A stretch of 6,357 bases of DNA from an uncultured Desulfobacterales bacterium (GTDB lineage: Bacteria > Desulfobacterota > Desulfobacteria > Desulfobacterales > JAFDCJ01): positions 1 through 6,357 of the forward strand of contig CALZJV010000515.1 of NCBI GenBank assembly GCA_945787595.1, in the 5' to 3' direction. The notes beneath the pieces were generated by a model. That model searched no databases and was not told where the DNA came from. It saw nothing but the letters and a program-made list of their open reading frames with translations. Of this stretch, positions 1-5,573 are shown piece by piece. A program made the translations under genes and the position numbers. How positions within the stretch are numbered: the stretch's first letter is position 1; each line of letters begins with the position of its first letter.

Positions 1-305
1 AGGAAGGACAGCAGTTCCTCAAAGGCGGCCTGGATGTCTTCTTTAGGCAGCCGGGCATAAGGATGGTCGGGGATATCGCGCACCAGGGCATCGATCCCCC
101 CCCAGGGGTCGCTTAAAAAATTTTTTTCGCCAACCGGATGTACGCCCAGCAAATCTAAAAAACCGCTGGAAAAATTAATTTCTCCCGTGTGACCCACCTG
201 CACGCAGGACAGGCTCCTGTTGGCTGCAAATAACGTTGCGGCCAGGCCGGCCAGGCCGGCTCCGATGATGCAGATATCATATTTTTTTGTCTGTGATTGG
301 GACAT
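1..305 (-). CDS. glpB: Anaerobic glycerol-3-phosphate dehydrogenase subunit B (5' part; cut by window edge)
   Basis: Second flavoprotein subunit of the respiratory GlpABC complex, thought to relay electrons from GlpA towards the membrane-bound GlpC. The frame is open from ATG at 305 to the left edge: 101 codons plus 2 nt, about a quarter of the roughly 420-residue family length. Seen directly: an N-terminal dinucleotide-binding motif GAGLAG at residues 15-20 after a hydrophobic beta strand (YDICII), and the stretch FSSGFLDLL at residues 45-53, which matches the HFSSGSLDLL segment of E. coli GlpB as I remember it. Translation stays in frame through two long homopolymer tracts (plus-strand C8 at 96-103 and A6T7 at 115-127). 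The upstream Shine-Dalgarno is poor (only an AAAGAAAG-like tract about a dozen bases away). The gene lies 183 bp downstream of the glpA stop, a wide gap that holds an inverted-repeat element. Another small Rossmann flavoprotein is possible but unlikely given the glpA neighbour. Confidence 0.9.
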   Translation of the reverse strand, partial: MSQSQTKKYDICIIGAGLAGLAATLFAANRSLSCVQVGHTGEINFSSGFLDLLGVHPVGEKNFLSDPWGGIDALVRDIPDHPYARLPKEDIQAAFEELLSF

Positions 306-365
306 GGATACGATACTTTCTTTCGTGCCGCCTCGATGTTATTTAGCCCTAACCCGGACGAGCTG

Positions 366-487
366 GAATTGAATATTGAAAATTGAAGAATTGTGGAAGT
401 CGCTATGCTTCGTCATTATCCAGGTATTGTTAAAATTGATCCGTCGCGGACCTTAAATCTTCAATCTTCAATCGAAAATATTCAATT
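366..487. repeat. Imperfect inverted-repeat element between glpA and glpB (MITE/REP-like)
   Basis: The AT-rich ends of this stretch are complementary. AATTGAATATT at 367-377 pairs perfectly with AATATTCAATT at 477-487. Inside it, ATTGAAG at 382-388 can pair with either of two tandem CTTCAAT copies at 459-465 and 466-472. The interior (about 393-455) has no coding signal and contains a small TCCG-TCG-CGGA hairpin at 440-450. The outer arm ends one base from the glpA stop codon (489-491). Similar elements with TTGAATATTGAA-type ends seem familiar to me from Desulfobacterota intergenic regions, but I ran no search. It carries no transposase, so it would be a non-autonomous element or a folded intercistronic RNA. 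Confidence 0.55.
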
Positions 488-488
488 T

Positions 489-2042
489 TTAGAGTTCCAA
501 CCCAAAAAACCCGCAATACAGGGCTTCCAGAAGTTCGGCCTGAATAAGCTGTTTGTTCCAAAGCGTCGGATGTTGCCCTTTCCAACGGTGACTGAGAAAC
601 TCTCTGAGATCGGTTAAGCTCTGCTCAGGCTCTAATTCACCCTGGTCATACATATAACTGGTCACCCGTACCCCGCAGAAAGTGCCCTGGCAGGCGCCTT
701 TGCCAATTCTGCTGCGCAGGGCAATCGCCTGAAGATCCGGCCGGCCGTTTTGTTGGCGAATGGAGTCTATGATGGCATCCACCGCACTTTTGGGGACCAT
801 TTCACATTCACAAAGCAGGATATCCTCCGGTTCATGGTGTTTGAGCCACAGGTTGGGCGCAAGTCCCGGTTGGGTCCACTTGGCGGGTTGGGTTAAACCA
901 AGAAGTTCCGTGTGTGTTGTGCAGGGGCGCGAAACCCCCAGCCTGCGACATACCAGATCGGCCGTTTTTTCGGCCATTAAACGATAGGTCGTCAGCTTGC
1001 CCCCGCTGATCGTCGCAAAGTTTTCAAGACCGTCTTCGCTATGATCTATCAATGCAAAGCTTCGACTGACCCCGCGATCGTCGGATGCGGATCGCGATCC
1101 CACCAGGGGCCTTACACCGGCATAGGCTCGAATATATCGAACGGTTTCAAGAGCAGGGATCATCTTAACGGCTTCACCCACCATGGCGTCTACTTCTTCA
1201 ACCGTGGGGTAGATTTGATCCAGGTCGTCTATTCTTATCGATGTGGTCCCGAGGATGGATACCGTGCCGCCGGGAACCAGGATGTCTGCGCTGGCCGATG
1301 GGCGTAAACGGTTTACGACCCGGTTGGTGATCCTGTTGTGGGTGACGATAAGACTGCCTTTGGAATAAATGATGTCAATGGTTGCACCCGCCAGAGCGGC
1401 CACGACCCCGGCCCAGGCACCGGTGGCATTGATCACCTGCTCTGCCTCGATTATTAATTCTTCTCCGGTAATTATATTCTGCAGACGCGTGGCCCGGATT
1501 TTTTGGTTGCTTTTCTCAAAGCCCACTACTTTGGTAAATCGCAACAACGTACTTCCCAGATCCTGGGCCTGGGAAATATTTTCCATCGAAAGTTTGAAAG
1601 GATCAATGGATGCATCCGCCACCATGTATGCGGCAATCAACTTATCGGAGAGCACGGGCTCAAGTTCCCGGGCCTCTTTGACGTCCAGTGTTTCCACCGC
1701 AATATTGCATTGGGAACACATCAGGGGAAAATCGGCCACGTACTTCTCATCATCTCCTTCGACTGCTACAAACAAACCGCCGGTGTCTTCGATACAGTGC
1801 GGCGCCAGCTTTTTTAGAAGTTCGCCTTCTTCACGGCACTCTTTCGCGCTTTCCTGATCGGCGAAGACATAGCGGCCGCCGCTATGCAGAAGTCCGTGAT
1901 TGGCACCGGATGCGCCCGCATTGATATCGCGGTATTCAGCCAGTATAGATTGAACCCCGCGCAGCGCCAGATCCCGGGCAATGCCGGTGCCGGTAGCTCC
2001 GCCCCCGATAATAAGTACCTGAGTGTTCAGTGATTTACTCAT
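489..2042 (-). CDS. glpA: Anaerobic glycerol-3-phosphate dehydrogenase subunit A (FAD, [2Fe-2S])
   Basis: Catalytic subunit that oxidises sn-glycerol-3-phosphate to dihydroxyacetone phosphate at the cytoplasmic face of the membrane. The product is 517 aa, close to the 542 aa of E. coli GlpA; the difference includes a slightly shorter C-terminal tail. Seen: FAD-binding GGGATGTG at residues 13-20; the family block GASGANHGLLHSGGRY soon after; a late ISGGKLTTYRLMAEK flavin-contact block; and a C-terminal BFD-like iron-sulfur domain with cysteines at about 411, 413, 451 and 456 (CxC then CxxxxC). This last domain separates GlpA from aerobic GlpD. I chose ATG at 2042 because it sits just before the beta strand leading into the FAD motif. 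The frame extends to a TTG at 2105, which would add 21 residues unlike the family. Its RBS is weak (AGAAG) and lies in the loop of a small hairpin. The stop codon TAA borders the downstream repeat. It is divergent from glpS and is probably the first gene of glpAB(C). Confidence 0.94.
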   Translation of the reverse strand: MSKSLNTQVLIIGGGATGTGIARDLALRGVQSILAEYRDINAGASGANHGLLHSGGRYVFADQESAKECREEGELLKKLAPHCIEDTGGLFVAVEGDDEKYVADFPLMCSQCNIAVETLDVKEARELEPVLSDKLIAAYMVADASIDPFKLSMENISQAQDLGSTLLRFTKVVGFEKSNQKIRATRLQNIITGEELIIEAEQVINATGAWAGVVAALAGATIDIIYSKGSLIVTHNRITNRVVNRLRPSASADILVPGGTVSILGTTSIRIDDLDQIYPTVEEVDAMVGEAVKMIPALETVRYIRAYAGVRPLVGSRSASDDRGVSRSFALIDHSEDGLENFATISGGKLTTYRLMAEKTADLVCRRLGVSRPCTTHTELLGLTQPAKWTQPGLAPNLWLKHHEPEDILLCECEMVPKSAVDAIIDSIRQQNGRPDLQAIALRSRIGKGACQGTFCGVRVTSYMYDQGELEPEQSLTDLREFLSHRWKGQHPTLWNKQLIQAELLEALYCGFFGLEL

Positions 2043-2059
2043 AACCAACTTCTTTGGTT
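2043..2059 (-). promoter_or_regulatory. Small hairpin over the glpA ribosome-binding site
   Basis: Immediately upstream of the glpA ATG, the mRNA reads AACCAA, AGAAG, TTGGTT, then ATG: a perfect 6-bp stem with a 5-nt loop. The only purine-rich Shine-Dalgarno-like bases (AGAAG) are the loop. The structure ends directly at the start codon, so it could modulate initiation. A 6-bp stem of this composition is only marginally stable and may be chance. Confidence 0.25.
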
Positions 2060-2124
2060 GGCAATATGGTATATTTTCAGCGATGTTCCCGTCCCTGCCG
2101 GACAAACTGTGTAACTTTCAGTTA

Positions 2125-2154
2125 ATAAGAAACTCGCAAGAAGTTAAAGGACAA
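2125..2154 (-). promoter_or_regulatory. Candidate sigma-70-type promoter for glpAB (weak)
   Basis: On the minus strand, TTGTCC (plus 2149-2154; 4 of 6 matches to TTGACA) is followed after 18 bp by TCTTAT (plus 2125-2130; 4 of 6 matches to TATAAT). It would give a 5' leader of roughly 75 nt before the glpA ATG at 2042. This is pattern matching in an AT-rich region, so confidence is low; a second TTGTCC at plus 2100-2105 has no well-spaced -10 box. Confidence 0.22.
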
Positions 2155-2228
2155 AACGCTCTAAACGACAGAGACCTTTCTATTTTCACCTACCGAGCAG
2201 CTGAATTATTTCCGATTTGAATACGATT

Positions 2229-2257
2229 TATGGCACATCCCGGCGGTCTTTGCCATA
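2229..2257. promoter_or_regulatory. Inverted repeat TATGGCA-N15-TGCCATA, candidate operator
   Basis: Two perfect 7-bp complementary half-sites, TATGGCA at 2229-2235 and TGCCATA at 2251-2257, lie 22 bp apart centre to centre, about two helical turns. They sit near the middle of the divergent promoter region, slightly nearer to glpS, where a dimeric repressor could act on both operons. I do not recognise the site, and it does not resemble the E. coli GlpR operator as I know it. The 15-nt spacer also makes an RNA hairpin possible. Confidence 0.35.
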
Positions 2258-2376
2258 CCAAATTTTGATTAAATTAGCGCTTGCGGTAATTTTCAAATGG
2301 TGTTATCCAAAAATGTTTAAACCGATCTGTTCCGGAATGAGGTGATTGTTGGAAAACCTGCCACTGAATTAATAAT

Positions 2377-2380
2377 GGAG
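2377..2380 (+). promoter_or_regulatory. Ribosome-binding site that fixes the glpS start
   Basis: GGAG lies 7 nt before ATG at 2388, ideal spacing. The adjacent in-frame TTG at 2385 is only 4 nt away, so ATG 2388 is the better start. Confidence 0.7.
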
Positions 2381-2387
2381 TCGCTTG

Positions 2388-3488
2388 ATGGGCCTGTCAC
2401 TGCAGAACATTGACAAGATCGTAAGCCGAGAAATCCATCTCAAGGATGTCAGCCTCGATTTTGAATCCGGCTCCCGCAATGTACTTTTGGGCCGCACTCT
2501 GGCGGGTAAAACATCCCTGCTGCGGGTCATGGCCGGCATCGATCGGCCCACGCGTGGAAAAATTCTGATCGACGGCCGGGATGTCACCGGTGTTTCGGTG
2601 CGCAAACGCAGTGTTGCCATGGTCTATCAGCAATTTATAAACTACCCCTCGCTCACCGTCTATAAGAACATCGCATCCCCTCTTAAAGTCAGCGCGGTGC
2701 CTAAAACCGAAATCGACCAGCGTGTTCGCGAAACTGCAAAAATGCTGCATTTAGAAGATTTTCTCGACCGTCTGCCGGCCGAACTCAGCGGCGGGCAGCA
2801 GCAACGTATCGCCATCGCGCGTGCCCTGATTAAAGATGCGCAGTTATTACTACTGGACGAGCCCCTGGTTAACCTGGATTATAAATTACGCGAAGAACTC
2901 AGGATTGAGCTTCAGGAGATTTTCGAGCAGCGCGAGGCAGTTGTTGTCTATACCACAACGGAGCCTACCGAAGCCTTAATGCTGGGCGGTAATGTTGTCG
3001 TTCTTGATGAAGGGCGGATTCTGCAAACCGGACTCACACCCGACGTCTATCACAACCCCGCAACCACCAAGGTGGCGGAAGTATTCAGTGACCCCCCCAT
3101 TAACTATCTTTCTTGCACCGTTCAAGGGCAAACGGCCAGCCTGGGTGAAGTCACCGAATTTCCTTTGACCAGCCATCTGAAAACATTGCCTGCCGCGCAT
3201 TACATTTTCGGTGTCCGCTCCAATCACATGTCTTTGAACCGAACCAGCGCCGAAGACACCGAAATCAACACCAAAGTGGAATTGGCGGAAATCAATGGGT
3301 CGGAAACCTTCATCCATGTCAACTATGACAGCTCCCGGTTGGTGGTGCAGGTAGACGGTGTGCATCCGCATCGGATTGGAACGGAAATATCAATTTATGT
3401 CAATCCGAGCAGTTTTTTTGTTTTCGATGAAGCGGGTGTTTTAGTGTTATCACCCACCCGTAATACGCTTGAAAAACGTTCAAGATAG
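2388..3488 (+). CDS. glpS: Glycerol ABC importer ATP-binding protein GlpS
   Basis: One of two cytoplasmic ATPases predicted to power a glycerol importer of the GlpSTPQV type, known from Rhizobium leguminosarum. The product is 366 aa with MalK-like architecture: nucleotide-binding domain at about 1-235, then a TOBE-like regulatory domain. Seen: Walker A GRTLAGKT at 35-42, with Arg where Pro is usual; Q-loop VYQQFINYP with Gln at 81 or 82; an intact signature LSGGQQQR at 133-140; Walker B LLLLDEP at 153-159 with catalytic Glu158; D-loop VNLD at 161-164. The switch region reads YTTTEPTEAL (188-197), so Thr191 replaces the usual histidine of THDQ. The unusual TLAGKT and TTEPTEAL motifs fit GlpS as I remember it rather than UgpC or MalK. 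It is probably the first gene of the plus-strand operon; its TAG stop overlaps the glpT Shine-Dalgarno, leaving 9 nt between the genes. The substrate assignment is by family and context; sn-G3P or another polyol remains possible. Confidence 0.9.
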   Translation: MGLSLQNIDKIVSREIHLKDVSLDFESGSRNVLLGRTLAGKTSLLRVMAGIDRPTRGKILIDGRDVTGVSVRKRSVAMVYQQFINYPSLTVYKNIASPLKVSAVPKTEIDQRVRETAKMLHLEDFLDRLPAELSGGQQQRIAIARALIKDAQLLLLDEPLVNLDYKLREELRIELQEIFEQREAVVVYTTTEPTEALMLGGNVVVLDEGRILQTGLTPDVYHNPATTKVAEVFSDPPINYLSCTVQGQTASLGEVTEFPLTSHLKTLPAAHYIFGVRSNHMSLNRTSAEDTEINTKVELAEINGSETFIHVNYDSSRLVVQVDGVHPHRIGTEISIYVNPSSFFVFDEAGVLVLSPTRNTLEKRSR

Positions 3489-3497
3489 GAACCCATC

Positions 3498-4583
3498 ATG
3501 GCGCGCATCGAATTAAACAAGATTGCCCACAGCTATTTAAAGAACCCAAAAGATGAATCCGACTATGCCCTCAAGCATATCCATAACGAATGGGACGACG
3601 GCGGTGCCTATGCATTACTCGGACCTTCCGGGTGCGGCAAAACCACCCTGCTGAATGTTATTTCCGGTTTGTTGACACCCAGTCAGGGACGGGTGTTGTA
3701 TGATGCTAAGGATGTCACCGATCTACCGCCGGAAAAGCGCAACATTGCCCAGGTTTTTCAGTTTCCCGTCCTCTACGACACCATGTCGGTTTTCAATAAT
3801 CTGGCATTCCCCCTGCGCAATCGGGGCATTCAAGAAGACGAAGTTAAAAAACGGGTTTTGGAAGTTGCCGATATTCTCGACCTGACACCTTTTCTCAGCA
3901 AGAGAGCCGCCGGATTGGCGGCCGATGCCAAACAAAAAATATCGCTGGGCCGTGGCTTGGTCAGAAGCGATGTGGCGGCCATTCTATTCGACGAACCGCT
4001 GACCGTGATCGATCCCCATCTAAAGTGGCACCTCAGGCGCAAACTCAAGGAGGTCCATGAACAGTTGAAGTTAACCCTGATTTACGTTACCCATGATCAG
4101 GTGGAAGCCCTGACGTTTGCCGATCAGGTCATCGTCATGTACGAAGGTGAACTCGTCCAAATCGGCACGCCCCAGGAGCTTTTTGAAAATCCAAAGCATA
4201 AATTCGTCGGCTTTTTTATCGGCAGTCCCGGGATGAATTTTTTATCCTGCACCCTCGATGGCAATACCGCATGGATTGATGGGGCCGGCATCGAGTTGGA
4301 TGAGAATACGGCGGTATTGGGGAACAAAGCGCGAGGCGAACTGGAGCTTGGCATCCGTCCCATGTATTTGGAGGTGCACACTCAGCCAGTTAACGGCGGT
4401 ATTCCGGCAAGCGTCAAGACGGTCCAAGACCAGGGTAGTTTTAAAATCGTTACCGTAAACCTTGCCGGCCATACTTTGCGTGCCAGACTGCCCGAAGATC
4501 AAGCCGTACCGGCAAGTGAGGCCTGGCTTCGATTTCCAACCCGATGGACCAAACTGTTTGCCGATGGGCGCCTGGTGAACTAG
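3498..4583 (+). CDS. glpT: Glycerol ABC importer ATP-binding protein GlpT (not the E. coli G3P antiporter)
   Basis: Second ATPase of the predicted glycerol importer, expected to form a heterodimer with GlpS beneath the GlpP/GlpQ permeases. The product is 361 aa: nucleotide-binding domain at about 1-240, then a TOBE-like domain. Seen: canonical Walker A GPSGCGKT at 42-49; Q-loop Gln88 in VFQFPVLYDTMSV; Walker B ILFDEP with Glu166; D-loop TVID at 169-172; intact switch histidine His199 in YVTHDQVEAL. The ABC signature is missing: where LSGGQQQR is expected the protein reads LAADAKQK (140-147), although the following helix (ISLGRGLVR) is recognisable. This is the reciprocal of the GlpS defect. 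Start ATG 3498 has TAGGA at 3486-3490 with 7-nt spacing. Downstream, 126 bp containing a repeat separate it from the recognisable glpP sequence. The name clashes with the unrelated E. coli glpT. Confidence 0.9.
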   Translation: MARIELNKIAHSYLKNPKDESDYALKHIHNEWDDGGAYALLGPSGCGKTTLLNVISGLLTPSQGRVLYDAKDVTDLPPEKRNIAQVFQFPVLYDTMSVFNNLAFPLRNRGIQEDEVKKRVLEVADILDLTPFLSKRAAGLAADAKQKISLGRGLVRSDVAAILFDEPLTVIDPHLKWHLRRKLKEVHEQLKLTLIYVTHDQVEALTFADQVIVMYEGELVQIGTPQELFENPKHKFVGFFIGSPGMNFLSCTLDGNTAWIDGAGIELDENTAVLGNKARGELELGIRPMYLEVHTQPVNGGIPASVKTVQDQGSFKIVTVNLAGHTLRARLPEDQAVPASEAWLRFPTRWTKLFADGRLVN

Positions 4584-4613
4584 GCGATTGCCGAATTCAT
4601 ATCGACAACTTAG

Positions 4614-4709
4614 GGTTTACGAAGAAATAAGTTCACAATTTTAGGCGTTGAGGCGCCCGATTGGCAAGGCGCGAAAACGCAGGAATATCTGGATATTCCG
4701 AGGGTTCGC
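4614..4709. repeat. Palindromic intergenic repeat, apparently half missing, abutting glpP
   Basis: The directly visible core is a hairpin at 4671-4709: GCGAA (4671-4675) pairs with TTCGC (4705-4709), and GGAATATC (4682-4689) pairs perfectly with GATATTCC (4692-4699) around a 2-nt TG centre, with a small internal loop of 6 and 5 nt. Upstream, the stretch containing GGCGTTGAGGCGCCC (4644-4658) and GATTGGCAAGGCGCG (4659-4673) has no complementary partner on the right, where the permease gene begins instead. It looks to me like the left half of a long palindromic repeat I associate with Desulfobacterota genomes, but this is from memory. The outer left boundary is uncertain (between about 4584 and 4620). 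Confidence 0.55.
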
Positions 4710-5573
4710 AAGTGGGAAAACAACAAAGCCTGGTTTCTGGTCTTACCGGTTTTTATCATCGTCGCCTTCAGCTCCATCCTCCCGATCATGACGGTGGTTA
4801 ATTATTCGCTCCAGGACATCTGGGGGCCGGGCCAGAGCATTTTCGTCGGCACTGAGTGGTACAAGGAGATGTTGGCCGATCATCGCCTGCACGACGCTTT
4901 GTGGCGTCAATTTCTGTTTTCCGGGCTCGTGCTGTTGATCGAGATGCCGCTCGGCATACTCCTTGCCCTGGCCATGCCGAAACGCGGCTGGGGCGTCTCC
5001 GCCTGTCTGGTGACCATGTCGCTGCCGCTGCTCATTCCCTGGAATACGATCGGTACGATCTGGATCATCTTTACCCGGCCGGATATCGGTCTATTCGGCG
5101 CGGCCGTCAACCAATTCGTAGAATTCGATCATACGGCGCGACCCCTCGATGCCTGGATCACCCTGATGTTGATGGAAGTCTGGCATTGGACCCCGCTGGT
5201 TACCCTGCTGGCCTATGCCGGGCTGCGGGCGATCCCCGAGGCCTACTACCAGGCAGCCAGGATTGACGGTGCCTCGACCTGGTCGACGTTCTGGTATATC
5301 CAGCTGCCAAAGATGCGCGGCGTACTCACCATCGCCTTTTTGCTGCGCTTCATGGATAGTTTTTTAATCTACGCGGAGCCCTTCGTGCTGACCGGAGGCG
5401 GTCCCGGCAATTCGACCACATTCCTTTCCATTTATCTGGTTAAAATCGCCCTCTTACAATTCGACCTGGGACCGGGTGGTGCCTTCTCGCTCATCTACTT
5501 TGTCATTGTTCTGCTGTTTAGTTATATGTTTTACCAGGCACTTCAGAGAGTCGGACGAGGAGAAAAGGTATGA
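4710..5573 (+). CDS. glpP: Glycerol ABC importer inner-membrane permease GlpP (start codon unresolved)
   Basis: Membrane subunit of the predicted importer. The coordinates mark where family-like protein begins (KWENNKAWFLVLPVF), not a proven start. Numbering from the Lys codon at 4710: helix 1 at about 8-30, five further hydrophobic helices (about 68-89, 96-120, 150-171, 205-225, 258-280), and the EAA loop that docks on the ATPases at about 177-200 (EAYYQAARIDG ending in QLP). The total of about 287 aa is normal for the family. The first in-frame ATG is at 4788, but it falls inside helix 1, so a protein starting there would lose the cytoplasmic tail and most of that helix. The frame is open upstream to a TAG at 4611 yet contains no ATG, GTG or TTG. 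GTG at 4712 has a good GAGG (4700-4703) 8 nt upstream but is out of frame; loss of one A from the AAAA at 4717-4720 would connect it. The stop overlaps the glpQ start. Confidence 0.85.
   Translation, partial: KWENNKAWFLVLPVFIIVAFSSILPIMTVVNYSLQDIWGPGQSIFVGTEWYKEMLADHRLHDALWRQFLFSGLVLLIEMPLGILLALAMPKRGWGVSACLVTMSLPLLIPWNTIGTIWIIFTRPDIGLFGAAVNQFVEFDHTARPLDAWITLMLMEVWHWTPLVTLLAYAGLRAIPEAYYQAARIDGASTWSTFWYIQLPKMRGVLTIAFLLRFMDSFLIYAEPFVLTGGGPGNSTTFLSIYLVKIALLQFDLGPGGAFSLIYFVIVLLFSYMFYQALQRVGRGEKV

Larger units (their letters stand above)
2043..2387. other. Divergent intergenic region between glpA and glpS
   Basis: These 345 bp carry no supported gene; a short plus-strand open frame (2023-2220) overlaps the glpA 5' end and lacks coding character. 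The region should hold the promoters of both operons. Visible elements are a small hairpin over the glpA RBS, a weak minus-strand promoter candidate at 2125-2154, the TATGGCA/TGCCATA inverted repeat at 2229-2257, an AT-rich stretch at 2258-2295, and an 8-bp TTCCGGAA palindrome at 2330-2337. For glpS no strong sigma-70 promoter stands out. TTGATT at 2265-2270, 16 bp before TAATTT at 2287-2292, is the least poor candidate but matches the -10 consensus badly. Confidence 0.8.

Noticed and set aside
95..127. Possible frameshift in glpB at the homopolymer tracts
   Set aside because: Careful translation across both tracts keeps one frame and gives plausible GlpB-like sequence on both sides, so the gene is intact as far as it is visible.
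393..617. Plus-strand open frame of 74 codons spanning the inverted repeat and the 3' end of glpA
   Set aside because: It crosses the repeat element and runs antisense to the conserved GlpA C-terminus, with no domain or convincing RBS.
1369..1857. 162-codon plus-strand open frame antisense to glpA, and similar smaller frames over glpA, glpS and glpT
   Set aside because: They lie opposite or out of phase with strongly supported genes, show low-complexity Ser/Arg/Ala composition and no recognisable domain.
2043..2105. Longer GlpA starting at TTG 2105
   Set aside because: The extra 21 residues come before the ATG that directly precedes the FAD-binding strand, do not resemble the family, and use a rare start codon without a clear RBS.
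2231..2254. TGGCAC followed by TTGC, resembling sigma-54 -24/-12 elements
   Set aside because: The gap between TGGCAC (2231-2236) and TTGC (2251-2254) is 14 nt, whereas sigma-54 promoters need about 5 nt. The match comes from the inverted repeat.
2315..2322. GTTTAAAC palindrome as an operator or -10 element for glpS
   Set aside because: It is short, AT-rich and lacks a well-spaced -35 box (TTTCAA is 19 bp away), so I could not support it as a promoter.
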